Assembly (NCBI RefSeq): GCF_001517585.1
Contig: NZ_FBYC01000004.1
Location: 1,631,501-1,695,500, forward strand
Length of the DNA: 64,000 nt
Direction of reading: 5' to 3'
From: Roseibaca calidilacus
Lineage (GTDB): Bacteria > Pseudomonadota > Alphaproteobacteria > Rhodobacterales > Rhodobacteraceae
This document shows, in pieces, positions 53,498 through 62,397 of the stretch. The notes beneath the pieces were generated by a model. It saw nothing but the letters and a program-made list of their open reading frames with translations. It was not told the DNA's origin and did no database searches. The stretch's first letter is position 1. Each line of letters begins with the position of its first letter. A program made the translations under genes and the position numbers.

Positions 53498-54370
53498 TTA
53501 CCGGCCCTCCGCTTTATCTATGTTGGTCATCACGGTGTAGAACACCCAAGACACCAGCAGGATCACTAGGAAATACATGATCGAGAACGCCGCCGCCGGG
53601 CCAAGGTCGAACTGTCCGAGCGCCATTTTCACAAGGTCGATGGACAGGAAGCTGGTCGCTGTGCCGGGGCCGCCGCCGGTCACGACGAAGGGTTCCGTAT
53701 AAATCATGAAACTGTCCATGAAGCGCAGCAGGATCGCGATCAGCAGCACACCCGCCATTTTCGGCAATTCGATGTAGCGGAACACCTTCCAGCGGCTGGC
53801 CTGATCAATCTTGGCGGCTTGATAATAGGCCTGCGGGATGGATTGCAGCCCGGCATAGGCCAGCAGCGCCACCAGCGAGGTCCAATGCCAGACATCCATC
53901 GTCACCACGATGATCCAAGCGTGCAGCGCATTGCGGGAATAGTTAAAATCTATGTTCAGCGCATCCAGCACAAAGCCCAGCAGCCCGATATCGCCCCGGC
54001 CCATGATCTGCCAGATCGTGCCCACCACGTTCCACGGCACCAGCAGGGGCAGCGCCATCAGCACCAGGCACAGCGACGCCCAGAAGCCCTTTTTCGGCAT
54101 GGCCAGCGCAATCGCAATTCCAAGTGGCACTTGAATGGCCAGAATGATCCCAGAGAACATCAACTGCCGCCCAAAGGCCGAATGCACCTGCGAAGAGGTC
54201 AGAACCTGTTTGAACCAGCCCAACCCTTCCCAGAAAAAGACGTTATTGCCGAATGTGTCCTGAACCGAGTAATTGACCACGGTCATCAGCGGGATCACCG
54301 CCGAGAAGGCCACCAGAACCAGAACCGGCAGAACCAGAAACCACGCCTTGTTGTTCTGAACCTTGTCCAT
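53498..54370 (-). CDS. glpP: Glycerol ABC transporter permease GlpP
   Basis: A 290-residue permease of the MalF type with six membrane segments (for example AWFLVLPVLVLVAFSAVIPL). The EAA-like loop is QAYYQAAKIDQASRWKVFRYIELP. Its start overlaps the glpT stop by one base (TGATG), so it is translationally coupled. Confidence 0.9.
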   Translation of the reverse strand: MDKVQNNKAWFLVLPVLVLVAFSAVIPLMTVVNYSVQDTFGNNVFFWEGLGWFKQVLTSSQVHSAFGRQLMFSGIILAIQVPLGIAIALAMPKKGFWASLCLVLMALPLLVPWNVVGTIWQIMGRGDIGLLGFVLDALNIDFNYSRNALHAWIIVVTMDVWHWTSLVALLAYAGLQSIPQAYYQAAKIDQASRWKVFRYIELPKMAGVLLIAILLRFMDSFMIYTEPFVVTGGGPGTATSFLSIDLVKMALGQFDLGPAAAFSIMYFLVILLVSWVFYTVMTNIDKAEGR

Positions 54371-55476
54371 CAGACGGCCTCTTTCACGGGGGTGGAAACA
54401 GCGTGCAGCGGTGTCACGCGCCAGTCATCGACATAGACATTGATGCGCTCGGGCTGGAATTTCAGCCGGTTGGCATCTGCGGGAATGGGCATCCCTTCGG
54501 GCAGGATCGCATTGATCGGTTTGCCCGCGAATTCCGCGCGCAAAATCTGGTGACGGCCCACATCCTCGATGCGTTTGATCGTCACCGGCAGCCCGTCTTC
54601 GCCGCTGGCAAGCGTCACAAACTCCGGGCGAATGCCGATCTGCACGCGGCCCGAGAGCGCCTTGTAGCTGCCGCCCAGCGCAACCGGATGGCCCGCGCAA
54701 TGGGCAAGCTGCCCCGCCACCTCGGCGTCGATCAGGTTCATCCCCGGAGAGCCGATGAAATACCCCACGAAGGTATGTTCCGGCGTATCGAACAGCTCTT
54801 CCGGCGTGCCAAGCTGGACCACGCGCCCGTCATGCATGACCACGACCTTGTCGGCAAAGGTCAGCGCTTCGGTCTGATCATGGGTCACATAGATCATTGT
54901 GTGCCCGAACTGGTTGTGCAGCGCTTTTAGCTGCGTGCGCAATTCCCATTTCATATGCGGGTCGATCACGGTCAGCGGCTCGTCGAACAGGATGGCGTTC
55001 ACATCTTCACGCACCATGCCGCGCCCAAGGCTGATTTTCTGTTTCGCATCCGCCGTCAGCCCGCGCGCCTTGCGCTTCAGCACGTCTTCCATGCCGATCA
55101 TGGCTGCAATCTGCTGCACGCGTTGGGCGATATGGGCCGGGTCCATGCCGCGATTGCGCAGTGGAAAGGCCAGATTGTCGCCCACGGTCATCGTGTCATA
55201 GACCACCGGAAACTGGAACACCTGCGCGATATTGCGTTCAACCGTGTCCTGATGCGTCACATCCTTGTCGCCGAACAAAATACGCCCGCGCGACGGCACC
55301 AACAGCCCGGATATGATGTTCAACAGCGTGGATTTGCCACAACCAGACGCGCCCAGCAGCGCGTAGGCTTCGCCGTCGTTCCACACATGGTCAAGCTGCT
55401 TGAGCGCGAAGTCATCTTCCGATTTCGGGTTGCGCAAATAGGAATGTGCAAGATTGTCGAGCGTGATCTGTACCAT
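54370..55476 (-). CDS. glpT: Glycerol ABC transporter ATP-binding protein GlpT
   Basis: A 368-residue ATPase of the MalK type with a C-terminal regulatory domain. Walker A is GASGCGKST (residues 42-50), Walker B ends DEPLTVID (165-171), and the H-loop His199 is in YVTHDQTEAL. The family signature LSGGQ is replaced by GLTADAKQKISLGRG (residues 139-153), so this half cannot supply a normal signature motif. It pairs with GlpS, and the losses in the two proteins are complementary. It lies nine bases after glpS. Confidence 0.92.
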   Translation of the reverse strand: MVQITLDNLAHSYLRNPKSEDDFALKQLDHVWNDGEAYALLGASGCGKSTLLNIISGLLVPSRGRILFGDKDVTHQDTVERNIAQVFQFPVVYDTMTVGDNLAFPLRNRGMDPAHIAQRVQQIAAMIGMEDVLKRKARGLTADAKQKISLGRGMVREDVNAILFDEPLTVIDPHMKWELRTQLKALHNQFGHTMIYVTHDQTEALTFADKVVVMHDGRVVQLGTPEELFDTPEHTFVGYFIGSPGMNLIDAEVAGQLAHCAGHPVALGGSYKALSGRVQIGIRPEFVTLASGEDGLPVTIKRIEDVGRHQILRAEFAGKPINAILPEGMPIPADANRLKFQPERINVYVDDWRVTPLHAVSTPVKEAV

Positions 55477-55485
55477 GATCCCCCC

Positions 55486-56574
55486 TCAGGCCGCGTGCGC
55501 GAAGCTGGCGGGTGCGACAAGCTCCCCGCTTTCGGCGAAAACATAGACATGCGCGGCATCCAGCCAGACCTCTATCGGCTGGCCGTATTCCAGATGATGC
55601 ACGCCATGCATCAGCCCCACCCATGGGTCGGCGCCATGGTCCAGATGCACGAAGGTTTCAGACCCGGTGATCTCGGTTACCTTCAACATGCATTTGAAAT
55701 GCAGCCCCTCATGCCCCCGTGCGTGCAAATGCAGATGGTCGGGCCGGAACCCGGCGCGGTAGCTGCCATCTGGCAGATCGGCCAGCGCCCCCGTGGCCAG
55801 CGCCGTCTGCCCCTCGCCAAAGCTGATCTTGCTGCCGGCCTTGGTGATGGTGGTGAAATTCATCGGCGGGTCCGACAGCACGCGCGCGGTCGTGGCGTCT
55901 TTCGGCGCACGGTAGACCTGCGGCGTCGGGCCGAATTGCGTGACCCTGCCCTGCCACATGGTTGCGACATTGCCGCCCAGCAAAAGCGCCTCTTCCGGTT
56001 CTGTCGTGGCGTAAACGAAAATTGCACCAGATTCTTCGAAAATGCGCGGAATTTCGGCGCGCAGCTCTTCGCGCAGCTTGTAATCCAGATTGGCCAGCGG
56101 TTCGTCCAGCAACACCAGACCGGCGTTCTTGACCAATGCCCGCGCCAAGGCGCAACGCTGCTGCTGGCCGCCTGACAGTTCCAGTGGCTTGCGCTGCAAC
56201 ATCGGCGTCAACTGCATCAGCGCGGCGGTATCCTGCACGCGGCGATGAATCTCGGATTTGTCCACGCCCATCAGCTTCAGCGGCGACGCGATGTTGTCAT
56301 AGACGGTCATGGACGGGTAGTTGATGAACTGCTGATAAACCATCGCCACTTTGCGGTCCTGCACCCGCATTCCGGTCACGTCCTGCCCTTCCCACAGCAC
56401 GCGGCCCGTTGCGGGCACATCCAGCCCCGCCATGATCCGCATCAGCGATGTCTTGCCCGACAAGGTCGGACCAAGCAGCACGTTCATCGTGCCGCGTTCC
56501 AGCGACAGGTCGGTGGGGTAGATATGGTGATGCCCCTCCACAACCTTCGACACGCCCTCCAATACAAGCGACAT
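55486..56574 (-). CDS. glpS: Glycerol ABC transporter ATP-binding protein GlpS
   Basis: A 362-residue ATPase of the MalK type. Walker A is GPTLSGKT (residues 35-42), the signature LSGGQQQR is intact (residues 133-140), and Walker B ends DEPLANLD (157-164). The H-loop His is replaced: the segment reads YATTEPEEAL with Thr191 at its position. The C-terminal half is the regulatory OB-fold domain. It is the partner of GlpT in a heterodimer, predicted to have one intact and one degenerate ATP site. It lies 25 bases after glpD. Confidence 0.92.
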   Translation of the reverse strand: MSLVLEGVSKVVEGHHHIYPTDLSLERGTMNVLLGPTLSGKTSLMRIMAGLDVPATGRVLWEGQDVTGMRVQDRKVAMVYQQFINYPSMTVYDNIASPLKLMGVDKSEIHRRVQDTAALMQLTPMLQRKPLELSGGQQQRCALARALVKNAGLVLLDEPLANLDYKLREELRAEIPRIFEESGAIFVYATTEPEEALLLGGNVATMWQGRVTQFGPTPQVYRAPKDATTARVLSDPPMNFTTITKAGSKISFGEGQTALATGALADLPDGSYRAGFRPDHLHLHARGHEGLHFKCMLKVTEITGSETFVHLDHGADPWVGLMHGVHHLEYGQPIEVWLDAAHVYVFAESGELVAPASFAHAA

Positions 56575-56599
56575 TCCTTGCTCCTCCCTCTCGCGCGGT

Positions 56600-58207
56600 T
56601 TACTCTGCCGCGCGCAATATCTCGGTCACGTTGCGCGCCATCCACGCGTCCAGCGTGGCCACTTGGTCCGATGTCAGCCGCAAGCCCAGCTTGCTGCGCC
56701 GCCAGACCACATCTTCGGCGCTGCGGGCATATTCATGGGTCATCAGCCAGTTGACTTCTGCCGCCGTAAGCGTCGCGCCGAAATCCTCTCCCAGATCGGC
56801 GGCGGTTTTGGTATTGCCCAATACCTGCCGGGCTTCTGTGCCATAGGCGCGCACCAGGCGGCGGGCCCAGAAATCGGTCAGGAACGGGTAGTCGCGCCGC
56901 AACTCGGCCACCAAGGCCGGGCCGCCATCATGGGCGAAATCCCCCCCGGGAAGCGCGACTCCGGCGGTCCATTGACCTTTTGCCAGCGGCAGAACCGTGC
57001 CGATCTGCTCCAACGCCGATTCCGCCAGCCGCCGGTAGGTCGTGATCTTGCCACCAAAGATATTGAGAACCGGCGCCCCTGCGCTGCGGTCAATCTTGAG
57101 CGTGTAATCCCGCGTGGCCGCGGTGGCCGAACTCGCCCCGTCATCATAAAGCGGGCGCACGCCCGAATAGCTCCAGACAACATCGGCTGCGGTTACGGGC
57201 TTGGCGAAATATTGACTGGCAAAATTGCACAGGTAATCGCGTTCTTCTGGCGTGCAGACCGGCGCGCGTGACGGATCATCATGTTCGGCATCGGTGGTGC
57301 CGATCAGGGTGAAATCCTGCTCATAGGGAATGGCGAAGATGATCCGCCCATCGGTGCCCTGAAAGAAATAGCATTTGTCGTGGTCATAGAGTTTGCGGGT
57401 CACAATATGGCTGCCGCGCACCAGACGGACATTTTCGCGGCTGTTCAGCCGCAGCTTGCCGTGGATCACATCGCCCACCCAAGGCCCGGCGGCGTTGACC
57501 AGCATCTTGGCGCGGATTGTTTTCGTTTCGTGTTCGGTTTTGACCGTAACCGCCCAAATGCCGTTTTCCGCATGGGCCGACACAACTTCGGACCGGGTGT
57601 GGATTTTTGCGCCACGCGCTTCAGCGTCGCGGGCATTCAGCACCACAAGACGCGAATCTTCGACCCAGCAATCAGAGTATTCATAGGCTTTGGCAAAACG
57701 GTCCTGCAACGGCGCGCCTTCGGCAGTGCCGGTCAGCGCAATTGTGGATGTGCCGGGCAGAATTTGGCGCCCGCCCAGATTATCATACAAAAACAAGCCA
57801 AGCCGGATAAGCCAGCCGGGCCGCCGTCCGCGCATCCAAGGCATGAGGAACGACAACAGCTTAGAGGTTGGCGTATCGCTCTCAAAGCGCATATCTTTAT
57901 GATAAGGAAGCACAAATCGCATAGGCCAAGAGATGTGCGGCATCGCACGCAGCAGGGTTTCGCGTTCGATCAAAGCCTCTCGCACCAGCCGGAATTCGAA
58001 ATACTCTAGATAGCGCAGGCCACCATGGAACAGCTTGGTAGAGGCCGAAGATGTCGCGCCGGCCAAATCGCCCTTCTCGCACAGCACCACCGATAGTCCG
58101 CGCCCCGCAGCATCGCGCGCGATCCCGCAACCGTTGATCCCGCCACCAATGACCACAAGGTCAACGATCTGCTGGTCATTGGTCTGAGTGTGTTCGGATA
58201 GCGGCAT
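56600..58207 (-). CDS. glpD: Glycerol-3-phosphate dehydrogenase (FAD-dependent)
   Basis: A 535-residue flavoenzyme that oxidises glycerol 3-phosphate to dihydroxyacetone phosphate and passes electrons to ubiquinone. The N-terminal dinucleotide motif is LVVIGGGINGCGIARDAAG, followed by TSSASTKLFHGGLRYLE. It belongs to the GlpD type at the cytoplasmic membrane. The start at 58207 is preceded by GGGAGGG; the frame opens six codons earlier. It is the first gene of the operon, facing glpR. Confidence 0.95.
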   Translation of the reverse strand: MPLSEHTQTNDQQIVDLVVIGGGINGCGIARDAAGRGLSVVLCEKGDLAGATSSASTKLFHGGLRYLEYFEFRLVREALIERETLLRAMPHISWPMRFVLPYHKDMRFESDTPTSKLLSFLMPWMRGRRPGWLIRLGLFLYDNLGGRQILPGTSTIALTGTAEGAPLQDRFAKAYEYSDCWVEDSRLVVLNARDAEARGAKIHTRSEVVSAHAENGIWAVTVKTEHETKTIRAKMLVNAAGPWVGDVIHGKLRLNSRENVRLVRGSHIVTRKLYDHDKCYFFQGTDGRIIFAIPYEQDFTLIGTTDAEHDDPSRAPVCTPEERDYLCNFASQYFAKPVTAADVVWSYSGVRPLYDDGASSATAATRDYTLKIDRSAGAPVLNIFGGKITTYRRLAESALEQIGTVLPLAKGQWTAGVALPGGDFAHDGGPALVAELRRDYPFLTDFWARRLVRAYGTEARQVLGNTKTAADLGEDFGATLTAAEVNWLMTHEYARSAEDVVWRRSKLGLRLTSDQVATLDAWMARNVTEILRAAE

Positions 58208-58296
58208 ACGCCCTCCCAAGCGCAAGATCAGATGAGCCGCGACGGTAGGTCGACATCGTCCTTTCCCGCAAGATTTTTTTCGTTATAGGCACCTAT

Positions 58297-58396
58297 ATGT
58301 TCGATTTTTTATTTTCGAAGAATTTAAAGCGCTTTGTTTGCCGTATGTTCTGGTGTATTTTTTCGCAACCCTCGAATTTTTGCTTGAAACGAACAT
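58297..58396. promoter_or_regulatory. GlpR-like operators in the glpD-glpR divergent region
   Basis: The sequence ATGTTCGAT (58297-58305), ATGTTCTGG (58345-58353) and the inverted copy AACGAACAT (58388-58396) match the E. coli GlpR half-site ATGTTCGWW in whole or part. The region is notably AT-rich for this genome. The copies lie 70-170 bases before the glpR start and 90-190 bases before the glpD start, so they fit repression of both directions. Confidence 0.55.
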
Positions 58397-58466
58397 GCCA
58401 ACATCCCAAGCAAGAAGCTGAAATGCGGCTTGGCCGCGAATCACGCCACAGAACCGGAGCTAAGCC

Positions 58467-59243
58467 ATGGCGCAAGCCGAGCGACTGCACGACATCCAGA
58501 TCATCGCCCGCCGTGACGGGCGCGTGACTGTCGAAGGGTTGGCAAAGCATTTCGATGTCACACTGCAAACCATCCGCCGCGATCTGGCCGAACTGGCCGA
58601 GCAAGGAAAATTACAGCGCGTGCATGGTGGTGCAATCCTGCCCTCGACCGTGGCGAATATCGGCTACACAGACCGGCGCGACCTGAACGAAGACGGCAAG
58701 GCCGCAATCGCGCGGGCCGTTGCGCGGGATATTCCGAATGGTTGCTCTGTCTTTCTGAATATCGGCACCACGACAGAGGCCGTCGCCCGCGCCCTTCTGG
58801 GGCATCGTGACATCATGGTGCTGACCAACAACCTGAATGTGGCCAATATTCTGGTCGAGAACCCACATTGCGAGATAATCGTGGTCGGCGGGTTGCTGCG
58901 CCGGGCCGATGGTGGGCTGGTCGGCAGCGTGACCACGCAGGCCATTCAGCAATTCAAGTTTGATCTTGCCGTCATCAGTTGTTCGGCGCTGGACGAGGAT
59001 GGCGACATGCTGGATTTCGACATTCAGGAAGTCGGCGTCAGTCAGGCGATCTTGAAACAGGCGCGCCGCAGTTTGCTGGTCGCGGATCATTCCAAATTCC
59101 GACGCCGCGCCCCCGCGCGGATCGGCTCGCTGGCGCAAATGGACAGCTTTTATACCGATGCGCCGCTATCTGCTGCGCTGGACCATGCGTGCAAAGGCTG
59201 GGGAACATCCGTGACCGTCGCAAGTGCGACCACGCCACCGTGA
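58467..59243 (+). CDS. glpR: DeoR-family glycerol-3-phosphate regulon repressor
   Basis: A 258-residue DeoR-type repressor. The N-terminal HTH (residues ~8-55) includes RLHDIQIIARRDGRVTVEGLAKHFDVTLQTIRRDLAEL, split across the recognition helix, and the C-terminal sugar-phosphate-binding domain has NIGTTTEAVARALLG and VVGGLLRRADGGLVG. It is divergent from glpD and is expected to release DNA on binding glycerol 3-phosphate. Start ATG 58467 is preceded by GGAGC. Confidence 0.9.
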   Translation: MAQAERLHDIQIIARRDGRVTVEGLAKHFDVTLQTIRRDLAELAEQGKLQRVHGGAILPSTVANIGYTDRRDLNEDGKAAIARAVARDIPNGCSVFLNIGTTTEAVARALLGHRDIMVLTNNLNVANILVENPHCEIIVVGGLLRRADGGLVGSVTTQAIQQFKFDLAVISCSALDEDGDMLDFDIQEVGVSQAILKQARRSLLVADHSKFRRRAPARIGSLAQMDSFYTDAPLSAALDHACKGWGTSVTVASATTPP

Positions 59244-59303
59244 CGCAGACTTGCGCCAAACAGCGTGCCGTTTTCGTTTGACTTCAGCTATTTGCAAGTA
59301 AAC

Positions 59304-59378
59304 TGGCTGGGGTGGTAGGATTCGAACCTACGATACACGGTACCAAAAACCGATGCCTTACCGCTTGGCTACACCCCA
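59304..59378 (-). tRNA. tRNA-Gln (anticodon TTG)
   Basis: The minus strand forms a 75-base cloverleaf beginning TGGGGTG, with an encoded CCA and anticodon loop TTTTGGT (anticodon TTG, reading CAA). The D-arm reads AGCCAAGCGGTAAGGC and the T-arm TAGGTTCGAATCCTA. It is followed by no other tRNA. Confidence 0.95.
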
Positions 59379-59445
59379 ACCGTGAGCGGCTTTCTAGCCA
59401 AGGCCTTCGGGGGCTGCAAGCCCAATCTGCGCCCTGACCGCCAAG

Positions 59446-59477
59446 AAAATCATGCCCCCTTGCAGGGGCATGATTTT
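59446..59477 (-). terminator. Terminator overlapping the end of the DUF2892 gene
   Basis: AAAATCATGCCCC and GGGGCATGATTTT form a perfect 13-pair stem around six bases. It includes part of the DUF2892 stop codon. On the minus strand the stem is followed by CTT, and on the plus strand by ACTTTTT, so it may act in both directions. Confidence 0.75.
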
Positions 59478-59679
59478 ACTTTTTCACCGGGCAGGTGTTC
59501 AGACCGACGATGGAATACAGCGGACAGCTGCTCATCAGCCCTGTGGCCAGCGGCACGATCCCGATCAGATACAGCCAGCTATAGGTTCCATCCATGTTCA
59601 GGAAGAAGGCCAAGATCAGCGCGGCCCCTACAACGATTCGAAGAATGCGGTCTATACCGCCTACGTTTTTTGCCAGCAT
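59476..59679 (-). CDS. DUF2892 / YgaP-type small membrane protein
   Basis: A 67-residue inner-membrane protein with two membrane segments (ILRIVVGAALILAFFL and WLYLIGIVPLATGLM). The N-terminal NVGGIDRILR motif and the C-terminal SSCPLYSIVGLNTC are typical of DUF2892. The two cysteines near the C-terminus are conserved in the family and, in YgaP, are linked to sulfur chemistry through a rhodanese domain, which is absent here. It is about 70 bases downstream of the crp/fnr-type gene. Confidence 0.85.
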   Translation of the reverse strand: MLAKNVGGIDRILRIVVGAALILAFFLNMDGTYSWLYLIGIVPLATGLMSSCPLYSIVGLNTCPVKK

Positions 59680-59748
59680 GTGACAGGCTCCTGTGTTGAA
59701 GGCTACCTGAACAGCATAGCATAGGCCTACGGCCTGTCTGTGACATGG

Positions 59749-60390
59749 TCACTCAGGGGCGATGCGGCCCAGCTGCGCAAGGTCCAGAAGGGTGATCTGT
59801 CCGCGCTGCGTGGCGATCAGGCCTTGCCCGGCCCATCGCTCCAACTGCCGCGAGACAACCTCGCGCGCGCTGCCAATACGCGCGGCAAGTTCGGCATGGG
59901 TGGCCGTCACCTGTCCGCCTTGGGCCAGATCCAGCAGCGCACGGGCGAGCCGCGCTTCAATCCGGGTAAAGGCCACACTTTCCAGCAGCGCCGTCAATTC
60001 CGCCATACGCGCGGCAAAGGCGCGAAACACGAAAGCGCGGAACACTTCCGATCCATGCATCAGCCGGGCGAATTCCGCGGGCGGGATCATCACAAGCCGC
60101 GCCGGTGTGACGGTCATTGCCTCTCCCGAATAGGGGGCATCGCCCATCAGCCCCAAAGTGGTCTGGATGCAGCTTTGCCCCGGCTCTATGGCATAAAGCA
60201 GTATCTCGCGGCCCGATGCGGCGGTCAACGTCACCTCTACCCGGCCTTCCAGCACCATGGCAAAGCCTTGTGCATGGTCGCCCGCCCGGAACAGGCACTG
60301 GCCCTTGGGCAGTTGCATGGCTGGCATCGCATCTAGCTTTGCGATCGTTGCCGCATCCAAACCCGGCAACAGCGCTTCCGCCCAAGCCAT
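59749..60390 (-). CDS. Crp/Fnr-family transcriptional regulator
   Basis: A 213-residue regulator: an N-terminal cyclic-nucleotide-type beta-barrel (residues ~20-110) with PKGQCLFRAGDHAQG and PGQSCIQTTLGLM, and a C-terminal winged HTH with LAARIGSAREVVSRQLERW. No FNR-type four-Cys cluster is present. One Cys sits in the effector domain (GQSC), as in a subgroup next to sulfur genes. The start overlaps the mmsB stop by one base (TGATG), so it may be cotranscribed with mmsB, or it may control the DUF2892 gene downstream. Confidence 0.87.
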   Translation of the reverse strand: MAWAEALLPGLDAATIAKLDAMPAMQLPKGQCLFRAGDHAQGFAMVLEGRVEVTLTAASGREILLYAIEPGQSCIQTTLGLMGDAPYSGEAMTVTPARLVMIPPAEFARLMHGSEVFRAFVFRAFAARMAELTALLESVAFTRIEARLARALLDLAQGGQVTATHAELAARIGSAREVVSRQLERWAGQGLIATQRGQITLLDLAQLGRIAPE

Positions 60391-61262
60391 CAGCTGCGCC
60401 CACGCCCCGCGAAACGCGGCAACAGCGCCGAGAAATCGCGCCCGCGCCCGTCTTCTTCTTCAACAAAAGCGGCATAGAGCGCCATGGCCCGCGCCCCCAT
60501 GGGCGTATCGGCATCGACAGCAACAGCCGCCTGTTGCGACAGGCGCAAATCCTTCAACATCAGCTCTGCCGCGAATCCGGGCTTGTAGTCGTTATCGGCA
60601 GGGCTTTGCGGCCCAACACCCGGTGCCGGGCAATAGGCATTCATCGACCAGCTATAGCCAGAGGAGGTGCTGACCACGTCGAACATGCGCGCGCGGTCCA
60701 GCCCCAGCTTGTCGGCCAAAGCAAAAGCCTCGCAGGTCACCGCCATGGTCGCGCCAAGGATCATATTGTTGCAGATCTTGGCCGCTTGCCCCGCGCCCGG
60801 CCCGCCGCAATGCACCGCCTTTTGACCCATGATATCGAATAGTGGTTGAACCGTGGCAAAGGCTGCGTCCGACCCGCCCACCATAAAGGTCAGCGTGCCC
60901 GCGCTTGCCCCGCCCACCCCGCCGGACACGGGCGCATCCAGCGCGCCCAAGCCTGCCGCTTCGGCGGCGTCGGCCACGGCGCGTGCGCTTTCGACATCCA
61001 CGGTCGAGCAATCGCACAGTACCGCACCAGCCGCCATTGCCGGGATAATCATAGCCGCCACGTCGCGCAGGATTGCGCCATTGGGCAGCATGGTGATGAC
61101 CACCTCAGCCCGCGTGGCGGCATCGGCCGCGCTGGCCGCTTGCGCAACGCCTTGGGGGCAAGGCGCGCTCAGGTCGAACCCCGTCACAACATGCCCCGCC
61201 TTGGCCAGATTGGCCGCCATCGGCGCGCCCATATTGCCCAAGCCGATAAACCCGATTTTCAT
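60390..61262 (-). CDS. mmsB: 3-hydroxyisobutyrate dehydrogenase
   Basis: A 290-residue NAD-dependent dehydrogenase of valine degradation, oxidising 3-hydroxyisobutyrate to methylmalonate semialdehyde. It has IGFIGLGNMGAPMAANLAKAG, LDAPVSGGVGGASAGTLTFM and the catalytic Lys162 in GAGQAAKICNNM. It starts four bases inside the HIBCH gene (ATGA) and overlaps the next regulator by one base. Confidence 0.93.
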   Translation of the reverse strand: MKIGFIGLGNMGAPMAANLAKAGHVVTGFDLSAPCPQGVAQAASAADAATRAEVVITMLPNGAILRDVAAMIIPAMAAGAVLCDCSTVDVESARAVADAAEAAGLGALDAPVSGGVGGASAGTLTFMVGGSDAAFATVQPLFDIMGQKAVHCGGPGAGQAAKICNNMILGATMAVTCEAFALADKLGLDRARMFDVVSTSSGYSWSMNAYCPAPGVGPQSPADNDYKPGFAAELMLKDLRLSQQAAVAVDADTPMGARAMALYAAFVEEEDGRGRDFSALLPRFAGRGRS

Positions 61263-62305
61263 AGCCTCTCTCCCTCTGTCTCAAATGTCATCTCTGCCGC
61301 ACCGAGCGGCGCAAGCATCGCCTCAACCTCTGCCGCGCACACCTCTGCCAAGCCTGCGTGCCGCCAACGCGGTGCACGGTCCTTGTCGATGATCGCGGCG
61401 CGGATGCCTTCCAGAAAATCCGACCGCGCGGTGGCGCGATAGGTAAAGCGGTATTCCATGGCCAAGGCCGCGCGGATATCGGGCGCAGGGCCAAGCCGAT
61501 GCAGGATTTCCAAGGCGCAAGCCTGCGCCAACGGAGCACCGCGCAAAACCAGACCCAGCACGTCGCGCGCGACATCGCTGGTATCGGCACGCAAGGCCGA
61601 CAGAATTGCCGCCCCATCACGGCCCTTGAATACACGGTCGATCCAGCCTGCCTGCGCGGCCATGGGGCTGTCAGGTGCAGGATGGGCCGGAATTGCGCTG
61701 AAATCGCCCGTGGCCACAAGCCTTGCAACCAGACCCGGCCAATCTGCGCGTGGCACGAAGCTATCCGCAAACCCCGCCCAGATGGCACAGCCCGGCCCCA
61801 TGCGGGCCCCGGTCAAGCCCAGATAGGCCCCCGCACGCCCCGGCGCCCGCGCCAGCAGCCGCGAGCCGCCCACATCCGGCACGATCCCCACCGCGCATTC
61901 AGGCATGGCAATGCGACTGGTTTCGCACACAACCCGGTGGCTGGCATGGCAACCAAGCCCCACACCGCCGCCAAGGGTAAACCCCTGCATCAGTGTCACG
62001 ACCGGTTTGGCATATTCGGCAATCCGCGCATTCATGCGGTATTCATCGGCCCAGAAACGGCGGCCATAACCATGATCGCCCGCGCGCCCAGTGGCATACA
62101 TTTCGGCCAGATCACCGCCCGCGCAAAATGCCTTGTCACCAGTGGCATCAATCACCACCAGTGCAACCGCGTCATCATTGGCCCAAGCGCGCAAGGCCGC
62201 GTCAATCGCAAGGCACATCTCGTAGCTCAGCGCGTTCAGCGCGTGGCCCCGATCCAGCGTGATACGCCCGGCACGCCCCTCGCGGCGGATGTTTAGATCA
62301 CTCAT
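61259..62305 (-). CDS. 3-hydroxyisobutyryl-CoA hydrolase (crotonase fold)
   Basis: A 348-residue crotonase-family enzyme of valine degradation. The oxyanion-hole blocks are DKAFCAGGDLAEMYATG and GFTLGGGVGLGCHASHRVV, with MPECAVGIVPDVGGSRLLAR. The long C-terminus typical of HIBCH is present. Enoyl-CoA hydratases share the fold, but length and neighbouring mmsB favour HIBCH. The start at 62305 is used; the frame opens 13 codons earlier. Confidence 0.88.
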   Translation of the reverse strand: MSDLNIRREGRAGRITLDRGHALNALSYEMCLAIDAALRAWANDDAVALVVIDATGDKAFCAGGDLAEMYATGRAGDHGYGRRFWADEYRMNARIAEYAKPVVTLMQGFTLGGGVGLGCHASHRVVCETSRIAMPECAVGIVPDVGGSRLLARAPGRAGAYLGLTGARMGPGCAIWAGFADSFVPRADWPGLVARLVATGDFSAIPAHPAPDSPMAAQAGWIDRVFKGRDGAAILSALRADTSDVARDVLGLVLRGAPLAQACALEILHRLGPAPDIRAALAMEYRFTYRATARSDFLEGIRAAIIDKDRAPRWRHAGLAEVCAAEVEAMLAPLGAAEMTFETEGERL

Positions 62306-62345
62306 GCGGCCAGTCTCTTGCACAGATGGGGCACAGCGTCGCAAT

Positions 62346-62366
62346 CGGTTGCATCGCGCGCAACCG
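62346..62366. promoter_or_regulatory. Palindrome upstream of the alternative oxidase gene
   Basis: CGGTTGC (62346-62352) and GCAACCG (62360-62366) form a perfect inverted repeat with a seven-base centre. It lies 31 bases before the aox start and 40 bases from the HIBCH start, so it may bind a regulator of either or both genes. Confidence 0.4.
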
Positions 62367-62397
62367 CCCCCACCTCTTCAGAAAATAGGAGCGGAAG

